Source: a virus
Direction: 5' to 3' (one strand)
DNA: 42,759 nucleotides
IMG/VR virus record: IMGVR_UViG_3300025872_000103
Span: 1 to 42,759 of that record
Below are positions 25,856 through 31,191 of the stretch, piece after piece. The notes below the pieces were generated by a model that saw only the letters and a program-made list of their open reading frames with translations, made no database searches and was not told where the DNA came from. Each line of letters starts with the position of its first letter. Within the stretch, counting starts at the first letter, position 1. Both the position numbers and the translations under genes were made by a program.

Positions 25856-26020
25856 CTACCAGCACCGCGTAGAACAGACGCCGTTATAGCAGCAATTCGT
25901 ACAGAGCATCACCTTCCCGTTAGGCATCGTCACATATTGCGACGTGCAATTCTCCGCCATCGCCAGCACCGGCAGACAGACCAACGCCAACCCCATCATT
26001 ATGATTCGTAGTGTGTTCAT
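25856..26020 (-). CDS. Small Cys-rich exported protein (54 aa)
   Basis: The ATG at 26020 on the minus strand has GGAGG upstream. The product has a Sec signal peptide: MNTLRIIMMGLALVCLPVLA, cleavage after AMA (about residue 23), and a mature part of about 31 residues with six Cys in ENCTSQYVT ... CTNCCYNGVCSTRC. A tight Cys cluster of this kind suggests a disulfide-bonded secreted peptide. It lies between the integrase and the lysis genes and is co-oriented with the integrase. A lysogenic-conversion role is possible but unproven. Confidence 0.55.
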   Translation of the reverse strand: MNTLRIIMMGLALVCLPVLAMAENCTSQYVTMPNGKVMLCTNCCYNGVCSTRCW

Positions 26021-26033
26021 GGAAACCTCCTGG

Positions 26034-26933
26034 TTAATGCGTGGTGCACTGTAACAGACGCTCCTCATGTTTACCTAGCATCGCTTTCACTGGCCCATCC
26101 ATCACCTGCACATAATGGTCCGTGGCCTGGTAGGTGGTATGGTCTAGCATCCCTTTACTCACCGCTGACAGGTTGCCGCACGTATCATTCGCCCATGTTG
26201 ACCCCGTGCGCCGTAGGTCATAGCACCACACATGCGGGAGATTGGCGGCAGTTCTGATGCTGTCCCATTTTGCAAACCAAAACTCTTTGGACAGCGGCTT
26301 CCCATTGCGCCCTGGAAACATCCACAACCCATCAGGGGCCAGCGTGGGGATATATAACGCATACATCTCCGCCAGCGCCGGAGGGAGCGGTATCGTATGC
26401 TCCCGTGATGTCTTTGTCGATCCTTTGGGCTTCGTCCATAATCCCTGCCATATATCGCCTTCCTTCCATACCCGTACATCGTTCTTGTGTTGATGCTGTA
26501 GCTCTGTAGGCCGACAGGCCAGGATCAATGACGCATAGAAATACAGGCGTGGTTGCAGGGGTTGCGCGAAGATGGACGCCAACGCCTGTGGCATTTCATG
26601 CTCTCTGATGTAGGTTTTCCGCATGGGCTGGCGTTCATTCTTAATCCTGGCAGCCAGGTTAGGGCCGCTGTAGAGTTCCCATTCCACCGCCTTGTTATAC
26701 AAGTGTCGTAAGTCTTTAAGGCACCCCATCGCTTGCACGGCACTGTGCGCCTTGATACTATTCCTCCACCGCGTAATGTCGATGACGCTGAGTTCAGCGA
26801 GCGGCCTGTCATACAGTGGGGGGAAATACTTCAGCATACGGGAACGGAGCGGGCGCGGGTCTTTCAATAGGGGAACGTGCAGCTCGAAAAACAAATCCAC
26901 GAGGGCTTTGACTGTGACAGGCTTGATAGACAT
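26034..26933 (-). CDS. int: Tyrosine recombinase (integrase)
   Basis: The enzyme would cut and rejoin attP and attB by a phosphotyrosine link. The 299-residue product has a short SAM-like N-terminal core-binding domain (about 10-95) and a catalytic domain. Visible catalytic residues are Arg141 (ACRPTEL), a Lys in the TKPKGSTK turn (168-174), Arg241 in YDLRRT, His265 in MLDHTT and the nucleophile Tyr274 in DHYVQ. The position usually filled by the first His of HxxR is Tyr238 here, a substitution also seen in some recombinases. The gene is on the minus strand and lies next to the regulator switch. Its att site is not obvious. Confidence 0.85.
   Translation of the reverse strand: MSIKPVTVKALVDLFFELHVPLLKDPRPLRSRMLKYFPPLYDRPLAELSVIDITRWRNSIKAHSAVQAMGCLKDLRHLYNKAVEWELYSGPNLAARIKNERQPMRKTYIREHEMPQALASIFAQPLQPRLYFYASLILACRPTELQHQHKNDVRVWKEGDIWQGLWTKPKGSTKTSREHTIPLPPALAEMYALYIPTLAPDGLWMFPGRNGKPLSKEFWFAKWDSIRTAANLPHVWCYDLRRTGSTWANDTCGNLSAVSKGMLDHTTYQATDHYVQVMDGPVKAMLGKHEERLLQCTTH
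26042..26054 (+). repeat. Direct repeat flanking the integrase, copy 1
   Basis: TGGTGCACTGTAA lies in the last codons of the integrase; it matches a copy 910 bases away at 12 of 13 positions. Such flanking repeats might be integrase arm sites or chance. Confidence 0.2.
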
Positions 26934-26951
26934 GATGCCTCCACAAATGAA

Positions 26952-26964
26952 TGGGGCACTGTAA
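26952..26964 (+). repeat. Direct repeat flanking the integrase, copy 2
   Basis: TGGGGCACTGTAA matches the copy at 26042-26054 at 12 of 13 positions, just upstream of the integrase start. A short direct repeat of this kind could be an Int-binding site or a remnant of duplication, but chance cannot be excluded. Confidence 0.2.
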
Positions 26965-27110
26965 GTCAGCCGAAGGGTCGAAAACTAGCGAGCAAAACTA
27001 CTATACGCAGTTACGAGATCAGAGATTCCCTCACTCACCCTAGGGATGTCCCTAGCCACTGAAAGGATAATGTATGGTTCCTGTGAAGTCATTGAATACC
27101 CCGTATACAT
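26965..27110. other. Gene-poor stretch upstream of integrase, possible att region
   Basis: This stretch between the integrase start and the regulator gene has no convincing gene. It has a micro-ORF of 23 codons at 27070-27141 with GAAAGGAT before it, which runs antisense into the regulator and is weak. The region is AT-richer than the virion genes and contains a palindrome-like CCCTAGGGATGTCCCTAG (about 27038-27056). It is the likeliest place for attP next to an integrase gene, but no tRNA 3' end is visible here. Confidence 0.3.
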
Positions 27111-27329
27111 CTACTCAGGCCGTTTCCTGGGGGAATCCTGAGCAGGCCCTTGTGGTTTGATGGTCGGCGGCAACTGCCACGGTTCTTCTTGGATGCCGAA
27201 CGTGATATCTAAAATCGTCCGCGCCATTGCCCCCGGTTTCGTGTGATTCTTCAGCGCCCACTTATCGAGTTCCCGCTTCAACTCTTTTGAGATCCGTACT
27301 ACTAACGTCTCATCTAAGTTCCCTGTCAT
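27111..27329 (-). CDS. Ribbon-helix-helix regulator (72 aa)
   Basis: The product has an Arc/MetJ-type ribbon-helix-helix pattern: a short beta strand TLVVRI (about 8-13), then helix SKELKRELDKWALKN (14-28), a turn, and helix PGAMARTILDITF (31-43). The C-terminal 30 residues are Pro/Gln-rich and probably disordered. ATG at 27329 is six bases from GGAGG; the GTG one codon earlier is too close. It is divergent to the next regulator and would bind the intervening promoters. Homodimer DNA binding is known for the family; the target is inferred. Confidence 0.65.
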   Translation of the reverse strand: MTGNLDETLVVRISKELKRELDKWALKNHTKPGAMARTILDITFGIQEEPWQLPPTIKPQGPAQDSPRKRPE

Positions 27330-27360
27330 CACGCACCTCCCTGTTAGTGGCCTAGCACAG

Positions 27361-27390
27361 ACCGTACCAATCTCCTTATACCGCTGTCAA
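27361..27390 (-). promoter_or_regulatory. Promoter for the minus-strand regulator
   Basis: On the minus strand there is a TTGACA -35 hexamer at 27385-27390 and a TACGGT -10 at 27361-27366 with an 18-base spacer. It is back to back with the plus-strand promoter at 27421, the two -35 boxes being separated by an AT-rich 30-base stretch. Confidence 0.4.
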
Positions 27391-27420
27391 ATTTATTTTC
27401 AGGGAAACGCATTTTTCTTA

Positions 27421-27449
27421 TTGACACGAGTAATACAATGCAGTACAAC
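27421..27449 (+). promoter_or_regulatory. Early promoter with ATACAA operator-like motif
   Basis: A consensus TTGACA is followed by 17 bases and TACAAC as -10. The spacer carries TAATACAATGC (27431-27441), related to elements at 35747-35756 and 33436-33447. It would drive the rightward early genes from 27485. The repeated element inside the promoter is a candidate operator for the divergent ribbon-helix-helix proteins. Confidence 0.5.
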
Positions 27450-27484
27450 GCACTACATCAGAACCACATTGAATAGGAGGTGTC

Positions 27485-27673
27485 ATGCAAAAGAAATTTA
27501 ATCTCAGTTTCCCCATCGACGCGGCCTTAGAAAAACAAATTCGGTCAGAGGTCAAGGCCACGGGCCTGAGCCGTGCAGATGTGGCCCGTATGGGTTTACG
27601 GATGATATTTGGGCTATCGCCTGCCGCAAAGAAAGCGAAGCTGACAAAGGGGGTCACGCATGCAACTCGCTGA
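27485..27673 (+). CDS. Small ribbon-helix-helix-like protein (62 aa)
   Basis: The product starts with a beta strand KFNLSFPI, then helix DAALEKQIRSEVKATG and a second helix SRADVARMGLRMIFGL, the order of a ribbon-helix-helix fold, though less canonical than the divergent gene. The tail is basic (KKAKLTKG). The start follows ATAGGAGGTGTC. Its position as the first gene after the rightward promoter suits an early regulator that works against the leftward one. Confidence 0.55.
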   Translation: MQKKFNLSFPIDAALEKQIRSEVKATGLSRADVARMGLRMIFGLSPAAKKAKLTKGVTHATR

Positions 27674-27917
27674 GTCCATCCAGTTAGTCATTAGCATGCT
27701 CGGTAAAGGCGAAAAGTCCCCCTCAGATGAACGCAGGCTGAGAATAGAATTGCAGGCGTTGCTAGATGTGTATGAGGGCAATAGTGCGTTCGATGACCAG
27801 CGGTGGAATATCACCGAAGCATACACTTACAGGGAAGCATGGATCAGGGGGTTTCATCAAGCCAACATTGAGGGCAAGGGAACTTTAGCCAAGGAGGTTC
27901 TACATGCAGACCGCTAG
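27660..27917 (+). CDS. Hypothetical early protein (85 aa)
   Basis: The start overlaps the preceding gene by 14 bases and follows AAGGGGGTCACGC. The product has a helical N-terminal half and a Trp/Tyr-containing centre (DDQRWNITEAYTYREAWIRGFHQ). Charged, soluble, no membrane segment. Overlaps with both neighbours show that it belongs to the early operon; function unknown. Confidence 0.5.
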   Translation: MQLAESIQLVISMLGKGEKSPSDERRLRIELQALLDVYEGNSAFDDQRWNITEAYTYREAWIRGFHQANIEGKGTLAKEVLHADR

Positions 27918-28086
27918 AGAGATGTCAAACGCCTTTTTGACGGATCGGGTGAGGGCGAAGGACAGGATGAAAGCACTGACCGCAACCACGCACATTATCG
28001 AGGATCAGCAGATTGAAGTGGTGGCCTATTGGGTTGTGCTGGGGATCGTGTGGAGCGTGGTGGCTGTCGTATGGGTGATGGCATGA
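27904..28086 (+). CDS. Small membrane protein (60 aa)
   Basis: The start has AAGGAGG nine bases upstream. The N-terminal half is polar and helical and the C-terminus is a hydrophobic segment (about residues 40-59, VVAYWVVLGIVWSVVAVVWVMA). This suggests a C-tail-anchored inner-membrane protein. It overlaps the next start by four bases (ATGA). Confidence 0.5.
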   Translation: MQTAREMSNAFLTDRVRAKDRMKALTATTHIIEDQQIEVVAYWVVLGIVWSVVAVVWVMA

Positions 28087-28283
28087 GAGGCGAAATCAGC
28101 CGTGAAAAGATGCACTACACCTCAGGCGATTGGGTGAATAGGCCAGAAATCAACCTGTCCGGCTGGCCGATCAATCGCAAAGGCCAACGGGTCGGGCGGC
28201 TCAATGCAGGGGCCACCAACATGGCGAGAAAGTTCCTGGCGCGGTACGACCAAGAGCAGCAAGCCAAGAAGGAGGTCAAGTGA
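28083..28283 (+). CDS. Hypothetical early protein (66 aa)
   Basis: The ATG at 28083 overlaps the preceding stop. The product is basic and soluble, with NRPEINLSGWPINRKGQRVG in the centre and a helical basic C-terminus ending KKEVK. A possible DNA-associated protein, judged from charge only. Family not recognised. Confidence 0.45.
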   Translation: MRGEISREKMHYTSGDWVNRPEINLSGWPINRKGQRVGRLNAGATNMARKFLARYDQEQQAKKEVK

Positions 28284-28480
28284 AAATCACCATCTCCCTA
28301 TCCGAAGGTGACTATTTATTAGTGCAGGAAAAGGCCAAGCAGGACTTTACCAACGCGGTATCTATAGCGGGACAAATCATCTCCTGCTGGGCAGCAGATC
28401 AGCGGCGGGACAAGCGGCTGAGACTCCCGGCGCACCATTACACGACAAGAAACGTGGATGATTTCGCAGACTCAGAATAA
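28280..28480 (+). CDS. Hypothetical early protein (66 aa)
   Basis: The GTG start follows AAGGAGGTCAA and overlaps the preceding stop. The product begins KITISLSEGDYLLVQEKAK, a strand-helix opening that resembles ribbon-helix-helix or DUF-type small phage regulators, followed by a helix around AGQIISCWAADQRRDKRLR. No firm assignment. Confidence 0.45.
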   Translation: MKITISLSEGDYLLVQEKAKQDFTNAVSIAGQIISCWAADQRRDKRLRLPAHHYTTRNVDDFADSE

Positions 28481-28492
28481 CCGGAGATAGAT

Positions 28493-29026
28493 ATGCCTAA
28501 GAAGCTAAAGCCGGTAAGAATAGATGGAGACCTTGCATATATAACGCTGTCTAAAGGTTATGAGGCCGTCATTGATTTGGCCGATCTTCCTCTAGTCGGA
28601 ATGTCTAATTGGTGTGCATTAGTTGGTCCCAATACCGTGTATGCAGTGCGTGCACTATACGATAGGCGCGATGGCAGGCTGGTAAGTAAAACGATGACTC
28701 GTTTGCATAGCGTCATTCTGAATGCACCAAAAGGAATCAACGTGGATCACATCAATGGGAATGGCCTAGATAATAGGCGGTCCAATCTTCGATTGGCTAC
28801 AGTTCAGCAAAACGGATGCAACAGAGCGATGAGTAGGAACAATACGTCTGGGTATAAAGGCGTGACTCTATGTACTGGCAAGTGGAGTACAGGTAAGTGG
28901 AAATCTGAGATTAAGGTGAACATGAAAGGGATTTACCTTGGGGTTTTCCGCACTAAAGAAGAAGCCCATAAAGCTTACCAAGCTGCAAGTGTGAAGTATC
29001 ACGGCGAATTTGGCAGGTCACGATGA
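28493..29026 (+). CDS. HNH homing endonuclease with AP2 DNA-binding domain
   Basis: The 177-residue protein has an N-terminal strand-rich region, an HNH nuclease core with His72 (RLHS) and the DHINGNGLDNRRSNLR block at about 85-100, and a C-terminal AP2-type domain (about 119-175: GYKGV, KWKSEIKVN, GIYLGVFRTKEEAHKAYQ). This is the composition of mobile HNH endonucleases of phages. The coding sequence is AT-richer than its neighbours and breaks the run of small early genes, which fits insertion. No intron is evident around it, so it would be a free-standing homing gene. Confidence 0.8.
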   Translation: MPKKLKPVRIDGDLAYITLSKGYEAVIDLADLPLVGMSNWCALVGPNTVYAVRALYDRRDGRLVSKTMTRLHSVILNAPKGINVDHINGNGLDNRRSNLRLATVQQNGCNRAMSRNNTSGYKGVTLCTGKWSTGKWKSEIKVNMKGIYLGVFRTKEEAHKAYQAASVKYHGEFGRSR

Positions 29027-29289
29027 CCGACGAAGAAATCATTGAGATCATCGCTAAACGCATGAGCGATGAGGTGGGGTGGAGTGAGGCATCCAAGGTG
29101 TTCAATCACTATGGATTTGTTGATGTGGTGACGTTTCTCTATAGCGAGCCAATGTTTCAGCCTACATTACTTGAATACTACAAAAACGAGATTGAACAAG
29201 CGCGATTTAGTGCAGCCTGCAAAGACTCTTACGATGACTCAGATGTGACGGATTGGAAGGCCGATGTAGCGACACGGGGAGGGTGCTGA
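29023..29289 (+). CDS. Hypothetical early protein (88 aa)
   Basis: The ATG overlaps the preceding stop by four bases. The product is acidic and helical, with DEEIIEIIAKRMSDEVGWSEAS at the start and a Cys-containing C-terminus (FSAACKDSYDDSDVTDWKADV). No motif recognised. The stop overlaps the next start. Confidence 0.45.
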   Translation: MTDEEIIEIIAKRMSDEVGWSEASKVFNHYGFVDVVTFLYSEPMFQPTLLEYYKNEIEQARFSAACKDSYDDSDVTDWKADVATRGGC

Positions 29290-29525
29290 TGCCTATTTAC
29301 CCCTGTCTGCGAGGATCTAGCGACTGCTCCATGTGTTCTGTCGAAATGCCGTGGCATTGGAGCGGGTTGTGTGAACATTGCCGGGCTGAGACGCCATGCA
29401 GGAAGTGCGGGGAGATCTTGAAAGAGTACATGCTAGTTGAGTTGTGTGAGTCCTGTTACCGAACTGAACCGTTTCGCTATCGGCTCGTGCCGAAAAGGAG
29501 GACTGGTGGAATCGTCTCAAAGTGA
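29289..29525 (+). CDS. Small zinc-finger protein (78 aa)
   Basis: The ATG at 29289 overlaps the previous stop by one base. The product has nine Cys arranged as SSDCSMCSVE, GLCEHCRAETPCRKCG and ELCESCYR, giving two or more CxxC knuckles as in zinc ribbons or treble clefs. It overlaps the ERF gene start by 20 bases, so it is probably translated with it. It may bind nucleic acid or protein; no exact family. Confidence 0.55.
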   Translation: MPIYPCLRGSSDCSMCSVEMPWHWSGLCEHCRAETPCRKCGEILKEYMLVELCESCYRTEPFRYRLVPKRRTGGIVSK

Positions 29526-30258
29526 GTCAATCAACGAACTAGCGGCGGCGATTGTCAAGGCGCAACTGGCCTTGGTGCCGGCAGCCAAGGATCATGTCAA
29601 CCCATTCTTTAAGTCAAAGTATGCAGATCTTCCTACGGTATGGGAAGCCGCGGCACCATTCAGGGACAACGGCATCGCAATCACGCAGAGTCCCATGGAT
29701 GCGCCGGATGAGTACATTGTGCTGGATACGCAGCTCTCGCATACCAGCGGCCAATGGATGCGCTCACGGCTGAAGATTCGGGTAGCCAAGAATGACCCTC
29801 AAGGCTATGGCTCAGCCCTCACCTATGCGAGGCGGTATGCCCTTGGCAGCATGACCGGCATTGTGACGGAAGAGGATGACGATGGAGCAGCGGCGAGTCC
29901 ACAACCACAAGGACGCTATGCTTCTGGAATCTTTGCGAATACCAGCAAGCAGACGGCACAGGCGAAGATTGCCGAACTCGCCAAGGAGATGCAGGAACCA
30001 GCGCGGCAGACTGGCGCTACAGGCGTGTCCGTTGGAACGATGGCCTCCGAGGAGGAGGCCCCAATAAGGAGCGATGCTGCCGCGCCCTTCATCTGGCGTG
30101 TAGGGAAGAACAGGGGAAAGGCTGTCACAGATATTAGCCTAGATGACCTCATTTGGTCGGCTACCAATATCAAGATGACCGATCACAAGCAAGCCGCTCA
30201 GGATGAGATTGATCGCAGACAAAAACAAGATGTAATGGCGTTTGAGGGGCAGGAATAA
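29506..30258 (+). CDS. erf: ERF-family single-strand annealing protein
   Basis: The product starts at GTG 29506, four bases after an AAGGAGG; an ATG 69 bases upstream would precede the Shine-Dalgarno and is less likely. The 250-residue protein has the ERF core: an N-terminal helix INELAAAIVKAQLAL, then the conserved HVNPFFKSKYADLPTVWEAA (about 30-50), a GSALTYARRYALGSMTGIVTEEDDDGA block and a Lys/Glu-rich tail that ends with a small C-terminal domain (FIWRVGKNRGKAVTDISLDDLIW). ERF proteins anneal single strands and help circularise or recombine the phage genome. It is followed by the RNA region. Confidence 0.85.
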   Translation: MESSQSESINELAAAIVKAQLALVPAAKDHVNPFFKSKYADLPTVWEAAAPFRDNGIAITQSPMDAPDEYIVLDTQLSHTSGQWMRSRLKIRVAKNDPQGYGSALTYARRYALGSMTGIVTEEDDDGAAASPQPQGRYASGIFANTSKQTAQAKIAELAKEMQEPARQTGATGVSVGTMASEEEAPIRSDAAAPFIWRVGKNRGKAVTDISLDDLIWSATNIKMTDHKQAAQDEIDRRQKQDVMAFEGQE

Positions 30259-30263
30259 CGAAT

Positions 30264-30371
30264 GGATCAGGCGAGAAACCTGTCTCACAGCAGGAAGTTG
30301 GATCTCGTGACAAGACAAACATCTGTGAGGATGCGCTTGTACGCCGGTTCGATTCCGGTCCTGATCCACCA
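30264..30371 (+). ncRNA. tRNA-like RNA 1 (108 nt, CCA end, no clear anticodon)
   Basis: The ends form an eight-base-pair acceptor stem (GGATCAGG 30264-30271 with CCTGATCC 30360-30367) followed by ACCA. A T-arm lies at 30343-30359: stem GCCGG/CCGGT with loop TTCGATT, the standard GGTTCGATTCC. A perfect seven-base-pair internal stem pairs CTCACAG (30284-30290) with CTGTGAG (30323-30329) around a 32-base loop. I see no standard D-loop or seven-base anticodon loop. The 8+5 acceptor/T layout recalls bacterial tRNA-Sec, but no UCA anticodon arm fits. It shares motifs with RNA 2. It starts five bases after the ERF stop. Confidence 0.55.
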
Positions 30372-30380
30372 ATACGGGTT

Positions 30381-30467
30381 GCTGGTGAACCGTTGAAACC
30401 AGCATTGAGGCACCTGTCTGTACGAAGCAGGTGACGGGGAGGGGCCGCTAGAGGTGGCGGCTCCTCC
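30381..30467 (+). other. Three consecutive hairpins between the tRNA-like RNAs
   Basis: There are three perfect or near-perfect stems: GCTGGT/ACCAGC (30381-30403), CACCTG/CAGGTG (30411-30433, 11-base loop), and an 11-base-pair stem at 30438-30467 pairing GGAGGGGCCGC with GCGGCTCCTCC around an eight-base loop (one G-U). None has a U-tract. They suggest that the transcript between the tRNA-like RNAs is structured, or part of the same RNA. Confidence 0.5.
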
Positions 30468-30480
30468 TGACAGGGAGAAT

Positions 30481-30695
30481 GTGCAGGCGGCGTGATGGGA
30501 ACACGCTCGGAACAGTCAGCGTATCTAGGGTTACTACCGGGGTTCTGTGACCGATGCGAACCGTGGCGGCGGAAGGTCTGGGGGCGGGTACGCGGGAACG
30601 GTCCGGCACACTGTAGATACGATGGCCGCTATAGACGATGGGGCTGCGCTGACGGCTGAAGGCCCCGCAAGCCGGTTCAAATCCGGCCCTGCACA
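30481..30695 (+). ncRNA. tRNA-like RNA 2 (215 nt with large insertion)
   Basis: The ends form a seven-base-pair acceptor (GTGCAGG 30481-30487 with CCTGCAC 30688-30694), then A; CCA is not encoded. The T-arm at 30671-30687 is GCCGG/CCGGC with loop TTCAAAT. After two bases a D-like arm GCGTG/CACGC (30490-30506) holds a loop ATGGGAA with adjacent Gs. A six-base stem pairs CGGAAC (30508-30513) with GTTCTG (30542-30547) around 28 bases. The long region from 30548 to 30670 has further stems (CTGTAG/CTATAG, GGGGC/GCCCC). It shares CAGGCG, CTGTGA-GATGCG and the T-arm with RNA 1. Confidence 0.55.
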
Positions 30696-30713
30696 CCTGA
30701 CAATGGAGGAATC

Positions 30714-31064
30714 ATGCGCTGTACTCGATGTGGAGGGCTTGTACTAGAACAGCATGGATCATTCGCGTGTGTGAATTGTAGTCACGACCCATTCTTAGTC
30801 CTCATCACCGTCAAGTGCAGCACCGCTGACTGCCGCATGCTGCCTGAACTGTTTGGCTATTGCGCGACCTGTTGGCATAGCCGCAAGCGGAGTGAACTAA
30901 GTGACGCAGAACGCAGCAGAAAGTATCGGGAGTTGATGCGCGGCAAACAACGGGCGAGACGGGCGAAAGCCAAGGAGTTAAAGCGTGAGCAGTCCAACAC
31001 AGCGCAGCAAGAGCCATGCGGACAGGAAAATGATTCTCTTGAAAGCCTGTTACGACATGCTTAG
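30714..31064 (+). CDS. Zinc-ribbon protein with basic tail (116 aa)
   Basis: The product opens with CTRCGGLV and ACVNCSHD, one four-Cys zinc ribbon (about residues 3-23), then a second cluster KCSTADCR ... GYCATCW (about 35-55), followed by a strongly basic helix SDAERSRKYRELMRGKQRARRAKAKELKREQ. Zinc ribbon plus basic helix suggests nucleic-acid binding. The start follows GGAGGAATC. The next gene begins inside it in another frame. Confidence 0.6.
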   Translation: MRCTRCGGLVLEQHGSFACVNCSHDPFLVLITVKCSTADCRMLPELFGYCATCWHSRKRSELSDAERSRKYRELMRGKQRARRAKAKELKREQSNTAQQEPCGQENDSLESLLRHA

Positions 31065-31191
31065 AAAGCAGAAAGACGCTGGCTATATCGTTTCTCCATT
31101 TGAAATGACAGTGTTCTATGACGAAGCAGCTTGCGACGGATACTGTTTGATGGAGGATATCGAATTGGAATTAGGTATTGAGGAGGAATAA
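30985..31191 (+). CDS. Small acidic hypothetical protein (68 aa)
   Basis: The GTG start has AAGGAG eight bases before it and lies within the previous gene, with an 80-base overlap in another frame. The product has an N-terminal Ser/Lys segment and an acidic C-terminus ending LELGIEEE. Its stop overlaps the next start by one base. No family recognised; the strong ribosome-binding site supports translation. Confidence 0.5.
   Translation: MSSPTQRSKSHADRKMILLKACYDMLRKQKDAGYIVSPFEMTVFYDEAACDGYCLMEDIELELGIEEE

Noticed and set aside
30264-30695. Two ordinary tRNA genes, or a tmRNA.
   Set aside because: The lengths (108 and 215) and missing anticodon and D-arm patterns do not fit standard tRNAs. 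Neither has a tmRNA tag frame or the conserved 5' tmRNA sequence, although the acceptor and T-arm are tRNA-like.
30547-30747. A 66-codon frame across the second tRNA-like RNA.
   Set aside because: It lacks a ribosome-binding site and covers conserved RNA features; the Gly/Arg-rich product looks accidental.
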